A program made the position numbers and the translations under genes. Of a stretch of DNA of 64,000 nucleotides, positions 35,505 to 43,359 are shown in pieces. The notes under the pieces are model-generated. The model ran no database searches. It was not told the origin of the DNA and saw nothing but the letters and a program-made list of their open reading frames with translations. Numbering within the stretch: position 1 is the stretch's first letter; each line of letters starts with the position of its first letter. Location: the NCBI GenBank assembly GCA_944321515.1, contig CALULO010000008.1, forward strand, positions 1 through 64,000, written 5' to 3'. The DNA is from an uncultured Atopobiaceae bacterium. GTDB lineage: Bacteria; Actinomycetota; Coriobacteriia; Coriobacteriales; Atopobiaceae.

Positions 35505-35620
35505 GCTCCGGGGGCGCCCCCCTCGCGGGGCCGGGCGGCCGCGTAGGGGCCGTCGCCCGTCCCATGCCCCCAGGCAGCGCAGTCGTGAAGGAACCGTGAG
35601 AACGCGCGCATCGAAGTAGA

Positions 35621-35656
35621 ATTAACAAATCTGTACTATCCGCACCGAACGGTGCG
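35621..35656 (+). promoter_or_regulatory. Promoter region and palindrome of the secreted hydrolase
   Basis: AT-rich ATTAACAAATCTG (35621-35633) abuts TACTAT (35634-35639), a reasonable -10. Immediately downstream CGCACCGAACGGTGCG (35641-35656) is a palindrome with 7-bp arms, well placed to be an operator. The same 13-mer ATTAACAAATCTG occurs on the minus strand at 25790-25802 upstream of marR. Confidence 0.5.
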
Positions 35657-35676
35657 AGCGAACGCCCGCCTCCTGG

Positions 35677-36846
35677 GTGCGGGACCACACGATCGCGGAG
35701 GCTCTCATAGCTACGTCAGACACACGCTTCCCCCGGCAGTCCCGCGGCGCGAGCATCGTTGCCGCAGCGCTGGTCGCAGCCCTCGGCCTGGGGGCGGCAG
35801 CCCCCGTGGCGGCTCTTGCAGACGAGCAGGCGGGCTCGGAGTCCAGCTCGGCGGAGCTGGACCAGGCCCAGAGCAAGATCAACGACGTCAACGCCACCTA
35901 TGAGGAGGCGGTTGCGCGCGTGGAGGACCTGCAGGGGCAGATCGACGCCAACGAGCAGCGCATCTCCGAGATCGAGGGGCAGCTCCCCGAGGTGCGCGAG
36001 CGCGCGTCGGAGTCCATGCGGACCCTCTACAAGATGCAGCAGAGCTCCGGGGGCCTCGTCGAGATGATCCTCTCCGCCGGGGACTTCTACGACCTGCTCT
36101 CCACGATCCAGTACCTCGACGTCATCCAGAGCCACAGCACCGACGCGGTGGACGAGCTCGTGGCGCTCACGCAGGAGCTCGAGCAGACGCGCGTCTCGCT
36201 GGACACCCAGATGCAGGAGGCCGAGCAGGCGCGTGACGAGGCCGAGCAGGCGCTGGCCCAGGCCGTGGCGGCACGCCAGGAGCTCGAGGCCGAGATCGCC
36301 GCGCAGGCCGCGGCCGAGGAGGCCGAGCGCCAGGCGGCGGTCGAGCAGGCCCGCACCGAGGTCGAGGAGGCCGCCACGGAGGACAGCTCCGAGGCTGACG
36401 CCACCTTCACCACCGAGTCCGGCAACACGGCCGAGGTCCAGGCCCCCGCGAGCCCCGACCCCGGCACCGTTGACTGGAGCGTGGGACGTGACGCCTTCAT
36501 CGCCACCTGGACGGCGCGCATAGACGCCTACCTGGCCGGCTCCCCGCTCGCGGGACAGGGCGCCACGTTTGCCGAGGCGGCATGGGAGTATGGCTGCGAC
36601 CCGCGCTTCTCCCCCGCCATCGCCATGGTGGAGAGCACGCTCGGACGCTACTGCTTCTTCTCCCACAACGCCTGGGGCTGGGGCTCCTCAAGCTGGGGCA
36701 GCTGGGAGGAGGCCATCTGGGCCCACGTGGCCGGCCTCGCCTCCATCTACGGCGGGCACCTCACCTACGCCGGCGCCCAGATGTACTGCCCTCCCAACGC
36801 AGCGCACTGGTACTCGAGCGTGCTGGCCAACATGGAGCGGATCTAG
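35677..36846 (+). CDS. Secreted coiled-coil cell-wall hydrolase-like protein
   Basis: 389 residues from GTG. A signal peptide is visible (VAAALVAALGLGAAAPVAALA, cleavage before DEQ). A long coiled coil follows (about 55-240, as in PcsB/NlpC-type regulators). The last 110 residues resemble a lysozyme/transglycosylase-like fold (AWEYGCDPRFSPAIAMVESTLG with a likely catalytic Glu, then HNAWGWGSSSWGSWEEAI). Start is uncertain: GTG 35677 has no ribosome site, whereas GGAGG (35697-35701) lies 5 bases before an in-frame ATA at 35707, which would be a very rare AUA start. The signal peptide is intact either way. Confidence 0.8.
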   Translation: MRDHTIAEALIATSDTRFPRQSRGASIVAAALVAALGLGAAAPVAALADEQAGSESSSAELDQAQSKINDVNATYEEAVARVEDLQGQIDANEQRISEIEGQLPEVRERASESMRTLYKMQQSSGGLVEMILSAGDFYDLLSTIQYLDVIQSHSTDAVDELVALTQELEQTRVSLDTQMQEAEQARDEAEQALAQAVAARQELEAEIAAQAAAEEAERQAAVEQARTEVEEAATEDSSEADATFTTESGNTAEVQAPASPDPGTVDWSVGRDAFIATWTARIDAYLAGSPLAGQGATFAEAAWEYGCDPRFSPAIAMVESTLGRYCFFSHNAWGWGSSSWGSWEEAIWAHVAGLASIYGGHLTYAGAQMYCPPNAAHWYSSVLANMERI

Positions 36847-36897
36847 GGCCCAAGTGCACGTCGCGCCAGGCTTCGCGGCCCCGTTGCGGCCCCGTCG

Positions 36898-36949
36898 CAG
36901 GCCCGAGGCAGGGCCACGCGGCAGTGGCCGCCCTCCCCGCACGGGCCTG
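36898..36949. terminator. Nested hairpin between converging genes
   Basis: Outer arms CAGGCCCG / CGGGCCTG and inner arms GGCCAC / GTGGCC lie between the hydrolase gene (plus) and the EamA gene (minus), where a bidirectional terminator is expected. No T-run. Confidence 0.55.
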
Positions 36950-36960
36950 GGCGCGGGGCG

Positions 36961-37890
36961 TCACACCGTCAGGTAGACCATCGCGATGATGAGCGCAAAC
37001 CCCACGATGTCCGTCGGGGCGAACGACGTACCCAGCCACACGACCGTCGCCACCGTCGCGGTGACGGGCTCGATCGTGCCGAGCAGGCTCGCGCGCATCG
37101 AGCCCGCGTCCTTGACGCCCTGCAGGTAGAGGGCGTAGGCGCCGAAGGTCCCCAGGATGACGCAGCCGGCCAGCACCGCCACGGCGAGGCCGTCGAGCGA
37201 CGGCATGTGCTCCCACGGTCGGTAGACCGCCGTCAGGGCCGCCCCCGAGATGAGGAACGCGAGGCCGTTCACCGTAAAGTTGCCCCAGCGCGCCATCGGG
37301 GCGGCGGGCAGGACGGCAAGGAACATCGCGGCGACCGCGCAGGCGAGGCCCCATGCCAGACCCTGCGGGGGCAGGTTCAGCTGGCCAGGGTTTCCGCCCG
37401 TCGCCACGAGGTAGGTCCCGACGAGGGCGAGGAACACCCCGAGCACCTCGCGCCGGCGCGGCCGGCGGCGCATCTTCACGCACACGTAGGCGAGCACGAG
37501 CGCCATGCCGAGACTCTGCATGATGGTCGCAGTCGCAGAGTTGGTCCAGTCGATGGCCTCGAGATAGGCGATCTGCGAGAAGAGCACCGACCCGAAGCCC
37601 ACCGCAACGATTGAGAGCATCCCGCGCGGGCTCCGCAGGACGCCGGAGAGCTGGGCGCGGCCCGAGGACGTCAGGGCCGCCGCGGCGAGGAACAGCCAGC
37701 ACGCCGTCAGCTCGCGGAGGCACACGAGCCAGAGGGGGTCGATGCCGTAGGCGTCCATGAGCCACTTCGAGACGGTCCCGTTGAGGCCCCAGAGCACACC
37801 ACCCAGAAGCGTGGCGACGACGCCGCGGCGAACGCGCGCGCGACGCGACGTCCCCTCCTCGCCCGTACGGCCCCTCTCGCAGTCCCCCAT
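36961..37890 (-). CDS. EamA/DMT-family transporter
   Basis: Metabolite exporter of the drug/metabolite superfamily. 309 residues with ten membrane helices as two EamA repeats; the first begins VVATLLGGVLWGLNGTVSKWLM, the second around GLAWGLACAVAAMFLAV. The end LGTIEPVTATVATVVWLG is the family signature. Substrate unknown. Confidence 0.9.
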   Translation of the reverse strand: MGDCERGRTGEEGTSRRARVRRGVVATLLGGVLWGLNGTVSKWLMDAYGIDPLWLVCLRELTACWLFLAAAALTSSGRAQLSGVLRSPRGMLSIVAVGFGSVLFSQIAYLEAIDWTNSATATIMQSLGMALVLAYVCVKMRRRPRRREVLGVFLALVGTYLVATGGNPGQLNLPPQGLAWGLACAVAAMFLAVLPAAPMARWGNFTVNGLAFLISGAALTAVYRPWEHMPSLDGLAVAVLAGCVILGTFGAYALYLQGVKDAGSMRASLLGTIEPVTATVATVVWLGTSFAPTDIVGFALIIAMVYLTV

Positions 37891-37989
37891 GTGCCTTCCT
37901 TCCCTGCGTCTCCTGCATTAGCCCGCGATAGCCTACCACCTCACGGGTGCGCTATGCTCGACGTAGAAGGAACCGACCCTGGAGGAACC

Positions 37990-40938
37990 ATGGCAGATAA
38001 GAGCCCCTTTTCCACGCCCGACCCCTCTCTCGCCGTCGGCACCCGCCACGCCGGGTTCACCGTCACGCGCGTCGAGCCCCTGGTCGAGCTCTCCGGATGC
38101 GCGTACCTCATGCGCCACGACGCCACTGGCGCCCGTGCGCTGTGGCTGGCCTGCGCGGACACCAACCGCGCCTTTGCCATCAGCTTCAAGACCCCGCCCA
38201 CTGACGACACGGGCGTCTTCCACATCCTCGAGCACTCGGTGCTCTGCGGCTCGCGCCGCTACCCGGTGAAGGAGCCCTTCGTCAACCTGCTCAAGACGAG
38301 CATGCAGACCTTCCTCAACGCCATAACCTTCCCGGACAAGACCATGTACCCGGTGGCGTCCACCAACGTGACCGACCTGGAGAACCTCATGGGCGTCTAT
38401 CTTGACGCCGTCCTCCACCCGGCCATCTACCAGCGCCCGCGCATCTTCGAGCAGGAGGGCTGGCACCTCGAGGCCGCGCCTGACGGCACCCTCTCCTACA
38501 ACGGGGTGGTCTTCAACGAGATGAAGGGCGCCCTCTCCGACCCCGACGACGTTCTCTACCAGGCGCTCTCTCGCGCGCTCTTCCCGGACACCGCCTACGG
38601 GTTCGAGGCCGGCGGAAACCCGCGCGCCATCCCCACCCTCACCTACGAGTCCTTCCTGGACACCCACGCGCGCCACTACGCGCTCTCCAACAGCTACGTA
38701 GTGCTCTACGGCGACCTTGACGTGGACCGCGAGCTCGCCTTCATCGACGGGCGCTTCTGCGAGGCGGCGGAGGCCCGAGGCGGCCTCGGCGGCGAGAAGG
38801 GCGCGCCCAACCCGCTGGTCCTCCAGACCCCCGTGCACCCCGAGCGCGTGGAGGTCCCCATGGCGACGGCGCCCTCCAACTCCGAGGTCGGCCTCTCCTA
38901 CGTGCTCGGCACCGCGGCGGACCGCACGCGCGTGCTCGGCGTGGACGTCCTTCTCGACGCGCTGTGCGGCTCCAACGAGGCCCCGCTCAAGCGCCGCGTG
39001 CTTGACGCGGGCCTGGCCGACGACTTCTCCGCGATGCTCGTGGACGGCGTGCTCCAGCCGCAGGCGATGTTTGTCCTGCGCGGCCTCAGGCCCGGGGCGG
39101 GCGAGAAGTTCCGCGTGCTCGTGGAGCAGGCCTGCGCCGAGCTCGCCGAGGGCGGCATCCCGCGCGAGAAGCTCGCCGCCGCCCTCTCCCAGGCGGAGTT
39201 CAACCTGCGCGAGGGCGACTGGGGCGGCTACCCCGACGGCGTCGCGCTGGCCATCACGGCCATGTCCGGCTGGCTCTACGACGACGACCGCGCCCTCGAC
39301 TACCTGCGCTACGAGGACGCGCTCGCCGAGCTCAAGGCGGGCCTGGACGACGGCTACTTCGAGCGCCTCCTGCGCGAGGTGGTCTGCGAGAGCGCGCACT
39401 GCGCCGAGGCGGAGATCGTGCCCGTCGAGGAGGGCAGCTCCGCCGAGGAGGCCGCCGAGCTTGCGGAGCTCCGCTCGCGGATGGGCGAGAAGGACCTCGA
39501 GGCCGTGCGAGCCGAGGTGGCGGCCCTGCGCGCCGAGCAGGAGGCCCCGGACTCGCCGGAGGCCCTGGCCACGCTCCCGCAGCTCACGGTGGCCGACGTG
39601 GAGGACCCGGCCCCCGAGCCCGCGCCGGCGGACGCGGAGGCGCCGCTTCCCTGCATAGCCCACGAGCTTGACACCCACGGGATCGACTACGTCTACCACT
39701 ACTTCGACCTGCGCCGCCTGGACTTCGGCGACCTGCCCTACGTGGGAGTGCTCTGCGACCTGCTCGGGCGGCTGGACACGGCAAGCCACACGGCCTCGGA
39801 CCTGGACACCGCCATTGAGACCAACCTCGGCAGCCTGGACTTCTTCACCGAGACCTACACCCGTGACGACGACCTGAGCTTCGCCGCGCCCACGCTCGTG
39901 GTGGGGGCCTCGGCGCTCGGCGAGAAGGTCGGCGCGCTCGCCACGCTGCCCGCCGAGGTCTGGGGCGAGACGCGCTTCGACGACCTCAGCCGCGTCAAGG
40001 ACATCCTCACCCAGCGCAAGGTTGCCCTCGAGCAGTACTTCGTGAGCTCGGGGCACACCGCGGCGGCCACGAGGGCCAACACGTACTTCTCGTCCGCGGC
40101 GGTGGCGGCGGGCGCGATGAGCGGGCTGGACTACTACCTCTTCCTGCGCGAGCTGCTCGACGGCTGGGAGGAGCGGTCTGCCTCGCTGCCGGCGCGCCTG
40201 GGCGAGCTCGCGCGACGGGTCTTCACGGCCGACGAGGTCACCGTGAGCTTCACCGGGGCCGCAGAGGACCGCGCGCGCTTCTGGGAGGCGGGCGGCACGC
40301 TGGGGCTTGTCGCAGGCGGGGACGCGGCGCACCGCCTTGCCGTGCCCGAGCCCACACCCAGGAGCGAGGCCTTCGTCATCCCGTCCGACGTGAGCTACGT
40401 GGTGCGGGGCCTGGGCGCCAGCAAGGCCGACCCGGGCACGCTCGGCTGCTGGCAGGTGGCCTCGCGCGCCCTCTCCTACGACTACCTCTGGAACGAGGTC
40501 CGCGTGAAGGGCGGCGCCTACGGCTGCGGCTTCCGCCACACGCGCGAGGGGCTGAGCGCCCTGTGGTCCTACCGCGACCCATCCGTGGACGACACGCTCG
40601 CCCGCTACGACGGCGCGGCAGCCTGGCTTGCCGGCTGGCAGCCGGACCGGGCCGAGTTCGAGGGCTACGTGGTCTCCGCGGTGGCCGCGCACGACGCACC
40701 GGTCAAGCCCCGGCAGCTGGCGCGCCGCCAGGACGTGGCCCGCTTCGGCGGCCGACCGGCCGGCTGGCGCGAAGAGGTCCGCTCCCAGGAGCTTGCCGCC
40801 ACGCCCGACCGGGTCCGCGCGCTGGCCGCGGCGCTCTCCGACCCCGAGGCCGTCCGCTGCGTGTGCGTCTTCGGCGCCCGCGAGGCCATCGAGGCGAGCG
40901 GCGCGGGCTTCGACAGCGTGACCGAGCTCATCCGATGA
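37990..40938 (+). CDS. M16C zinc metalloprotease (PreP/Cym1-like)
   Basis: Large peptide-degrading protease. 982 residues. Inverted zinc motif HILEH (His78, Glu81, His82) followed by SVLCGSRRYPVKEPFV and NAITFPDKTMYPV, the marks of the presequence-protease subfamily. Two M16 halves are joined by a charged linker (about 480-560). GGAGG lies 4 bases before ATG 37990. The stop overlaps the next gene (ATGA), tying it to the KdpD-like kinase. Confidence 0.93.
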   Translation: MADKSPFSTPDPSLAVGTRHAGFTVTRVEPLVELSGCAYLMRHDATGARALWLACADTNRAFAISFKTPPTDDTGVFHILEHSVLCGSRRYPVKEPFVNLLKTSMQTFLNAITFPDKTMYPVASTNVTDLENLMGVYLDAVLHPAIYQRPRIFEQEGWHLEAAPDGTLSYNGVVFNEMKGALSDPDDVLYQALSRALFPDTAYGFEAGGNPRAIPTLTYESFLDTHARHYALSNSYVVLYGDLDVDRELAFIDGRFCEAAEARGGLGGEKGAPNPLVLQTPVHPERVEVPMATAPSNSEVGLSYVLGTAADRTRVLGVDVLLDALCGSNEAPLKRRVLDAGLADDFSAMLVDGVLQPQAMFVLRGLRPGAGEKFRVLVEQACAELAEGGIPREKLAAALSQAEFNLREGDWGGYPDGVALAITAMSGWLYDDDRALDYLRYEDALAELKAGLDDGYFERLLREVVCESAHCAEAEIVPVEEGSSAEEAAELAELRSRMGEKDLEAVRAEVAALRAEQEAPDSPEALATLPQLTVADVEDPAPEPAPADAEAPLPCIAHELDTHGIDYVYHYFDLRRLDFGDLPYVGVLCDLLGRLDTASHTASDLDTAIETNLGSLDFFTETYTRDDDLSFAAPTLVVGASALGEKVGALATLPAEVWGETRFDDLSRVKDILTQRKVALEQYFVSSGHTAAATRANTYFSSAAVAAGAMSGLDYYLFLRELLDGWEERSASLPARLGELARRVFTADEVTVSFTGAAEDRARFWEAGGTLGLVAGGDAAHRLAVPEPTPRSEAFVIPSDVSYVVRGLGASKADPGTLGCWQVASRALSYDYLWNEVRVKGGAYGCGFRHTREGLSALWSYRDPSVDDTLARYDGAAAWLAGWQPDRAEFEGYVVSAVAAHDAPVKPRQLARRQDVARFGGRPAGWREEVRSQELAATPDRVRALAAALSDPEAVRCVCVFGAREAIEASGAGFDSVTELIR

Positions 40939-42440
40939 GGGGGCGCAGGATACTCCTCTCCCTCCTTGCCACCGCGGGAATCCTCGGCCTGGCCACCCTT
41001 GCGGGCATGCTCCTGCGGGCGGCCCACCTGCAGCAGGCGACGATTGTCATGGCCTACGTGCTCGCCGTGATCGGCGTGGCCCTCGCCACGCCGGGGGGCG
41101 CGTGGTGCCTCGTCGCGTCGGCCCTCTCCGTCCTCGCGTTCAACTTCTTCTTCGCGGCGCCGACTCTTTCGCTCACCGCCCTTGACCCGGCCATGCCGGG
41201 CACCTTCGCGGTCATGTTCGTGGTCGCACTCGTCGCCGGGCGCCTCGCCGACCACCTCAGGACGCAGGCGAGCGAGGCGGAGGCCGCGCGGGCGCGGACC
41301 CAGGCGCTGCTCGAGCTCAGCGGCGACCTCCAGGACCGCACCTCGTCCGACGGGGTCGTGGCCGCCCTGGCGCGGGGAACCGCCCGCATCCTCGGACGCT
41401 CCCTCGTGTGGTACCCCTGCACGGGCCCCTCCCTCGGCGACGCCACGCCCTTTCCGCTCTCCCCGGGCACGTCCGTGGTCGAGGAGCGCCCCGCCGCGCT
41501 GCGCGCGCTCGCCAACAGGGGGCCCGTCGGGGCGACCACCGAGCTCTTCGGCTCTGCGTCGGGTCTCTACCTCCCCGTCGGCCCCGGCGAGGCGCCCTAC
41601 GGCGTCGCCGGCATCGTGCCCGCGGGCGACCTGTCCCCGGAGGCCGTCGAGCTCTGGCGCATGAGCTGCCGCCTCGCCGCCCTCGCCCTCGAGCGGGTGG
41701 ACGCCGTCGCGGCACGCGAGGAGGCGTCGGTCCGGGCGCGGGACGAGCGCACGCGCGCAGACCTCCTCCGCTCCATCTCGCACGACCTCCGCACCCCGCT
41801 GACCTCCATCTCGGGGAGCGCCGACGTCCTTCTCGCCGTGGGGGACTCGCTCCCCGGCGAGCGCCGGCGGGCCATCCTCCTGTCCGTCAGGGACGACGCG
41901 GAGTGGCTCCGGCGGACGGTCGAGAACCTCCTCACGGTGACGCGACTCGAGGACGGGGGCGTCCGTCCCCAGGCGGACTGCGAGCTCGTTGACGACCTCG
42001 TCGAGGAGGCGCTGCGCCACGTCTCGGCTGATGACGGGCACGCCGTCTCGTTCGAGCGCCCCACGGAGACGCTCCTTGTGAGGGCCGACCCCTCCCTTGT
42101 CGTCCAGGCCCTCGTCAACCTCGTCAACAACGCCCTCGCCCACACCCCGTCGGGCACGAGCGTCACCATCTCCACTGCTCGCTCAGAGGATGGGGTCGAC
42201 ATCGTCGTGGCCGATGACGGGCCGGGCATCCCGGACGCCGAGAAGGACCGGGTCTTCGAGGCCTTCCACACCTCCGGCGGCTCGCTGCCCGACGGCACGC
42301 GGAGCGTCGGGCTCGGCCTCTCCGTCTGCAGGGCCGTCGCCCGCGCGCACGGCGGCGCCATCTCCGTCCGCGACCGCTCCCCGCACGGCTGCGCCTTCAC
42401 GCTCACGCTCCCTCCCGAGGAGGTACCCGATGTCCGCTAG
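40935..42440 (+). CDS. KdpD-like sensor kinase lacking the N-terminal KdpD domain
   Basis: 501 residues. Four N-terminal membrane helices of the DUF4118 type (ILLSLLATAGILGLATLAG, VMAYVLAVIGVALA, VASALSVLAFNFFF, AVMFVVALVAGRLADHLRTQ), a GAF-like segment (about 130-250), the H-box SISHDLRTPLTS and ATP-binding motifs (NLVNNALAHTP, DDGPGIP, GLGLSVCRA). This is the C-terminal half of KdpD; the KdpD/USP input domain is absent. Overlaps the protease gene by 4 bp. Confidence 0.9.
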   Translation: MRGRRILLSLLATAGILGLATLAGMLLRAAHLQQATIVMAYVLAVIGVALATPGGAWCLVASALSVLAFNFFFAAPTLSLTALDPAMPGTFAVMFVVALVAGRLADHLRTQASEAEAARARTQALLELSGDLQDRTSSDGVVAALARGTARILGRSLVWYPCTGPSLGDATPFPLSPGTSVVEERPAALRALANRGPVGATTELFGSASGLYLPVGPGEAPYGVAGIVPAGDLSPEAVELWRMSCRLAALALERVDAVAAREEASVRARDERTRADLLRSISHDLRTPLTSISGSADVLLAVGDSLPGERRRAILLSVRDDAEWLRRTVENLLTVTRLEDGGVRPQADCELVDDLVEEALRHVSADDGHAVSFERPTETLLVRADPSLVVQALVNLVNNALAHTPSGTSVTISTARSEDGVDIVVADDGPGIPDAEKDRVFEAFHTSGGSLPDGTRSVGLGLSVCRAVARAHGGAISVRDRSPHGCAFTLTLPPEEVPDVR

Positions 42441-43188
42441 TCGCCCGTCCCCGCTCGTCCTCGTCGTCGAGGACGACCCCGCCATCTCGAGCCTCGTGTC
42501 GACGGCCCTCGAGGCCCAGGGGTGGTCCCCGGTCGTCGCCCGCGACGGGCGGGAGGCGCTCACCGCGGCGGCCGAGCGCGGCCCGGCCGTCATCCTGCTC
42601 GACCTCGGCCTCCCCGACATGGACGGCGTCGAGGTCGTGCGACGCGTGAGGTCATGGTCGGAGAGCCTGCCGATCATCGTGGTCTCCGCGCGCTCCGAGG
42701 ACGCCGACAAGATAGGCGCGCTTGACGCGGGGGCCGACGACTACCTCGTCAAGCCGTTCTCCGTGGCTGAGCTCCTCGCGCGCGTGCGCGTGGCGCTCCG
42801 CCGCTCCGCCCACGGCGAGGGCCCCTCCCCGTCCGCGCCCGTCTTCGTGAACGGACCGCTCGAGGTCGACTTCGCGGCGGGCCTCGCTCGGCTCGACGGG
42901 GAGGAGCTCCACCTCACGCCGATCGAGTGGCGCCTGCTCGTCCTTCTCTCCCGCAACGCGGACAAGGTCCTCACTCACCAGTACCTCCTGAGCCACGCCT
43001 GGGGCGAGAGGCAGACGGGAGACCTCGCCTCGCTGCGCGTGATCATGGCCTCCCTGCGCAAGAAGGTCGAGCGCGGGGGCGCGGGGGCGCGCTGCATCCA
43101 GACCCACGTCGGTGTTGGCTATCGGATGCTGCGCCTGGACCCCACGGCGCCCCGCGGTGCCGACCCTGCCCCCGACCAGCGGTCTTAA
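42430..43188 (+). CDS. KdpE-like response regulator
   Basis: 252 residues. Receiver with VVEDDPAISS, phospho-acceptor Asp in LLDLGLPDMDG and Lys in VKPFS, then an OmpR-type winged helix (LTPIEWRLLVLLSRNADKVL, THVGVGYRMLRL). GAGGAGG precedes ATG 42430, which overlaps the kinase gene by 11 bp. Expected target is the direct repeat upstream of the pump gene. Confidence 0.92.
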   Translation: MSASRPSPLVLVVEDDPAISSLVSTALEAQGWSPVVARDGREALTAAAERGPAVILLDLGLPDMDGVEVVRRVRSWSESLPIIVVSARSEDADKIGALDAGADDYLVKPFSVAELLARVRVALRRSAHGEGPSPSAPVFVNGPLEVDFAAGLARLDGEELHLTPIEWRLLVLLSRNADKVLTHQYLLSHAWGERQTGDLASLRVIMASLRKKVERGGAGARCIQTHVGVGYRMLRLDPTAPRGADPAPDQRS

Positions 43189-43237
43189 TGTCCTCTTTAT
43201 CTTGCGTTCCCCCAGCTTAACGGCATCTTTATGCTTG
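43184..43237 (+). promoter_or_regulatory. Direct repeat upstream of the cation-pump gene
   Basis: CTTAATGTCCTCTTTATCTTG (43184-43204) and CTTAACGGCATCTTTATGCTTG (43216-43237) share CTTAA-N5/6-TCTTTAT and start 32 bp apart, three helical turns. T-rich tandem sites are typical of OmpR-class regulators. The position between the regulator gene and the pump makes a KdpE-like operator the likely role. Confidence 0.65.
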
Positions 43238-43359
43238 GGCCGTGTCATTGCGCCCGCAACGCGGAAAGACGCGCGCGGGCCTCGGCGGCGGCACTAGTCT
43301 CTCCTCACGTAAGGCCGCGCGACCCGCGCGGCGAGGATTCAAGAGAGAGGGGGCCCACG

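Noticed and set aside
37933..40692. Long open frame antisense to the M16 protease (919 codons)
   Set aside because: Shadow frame; no domain signature, no ribosome site, and the plus strand encodes a complete metalloprotease.
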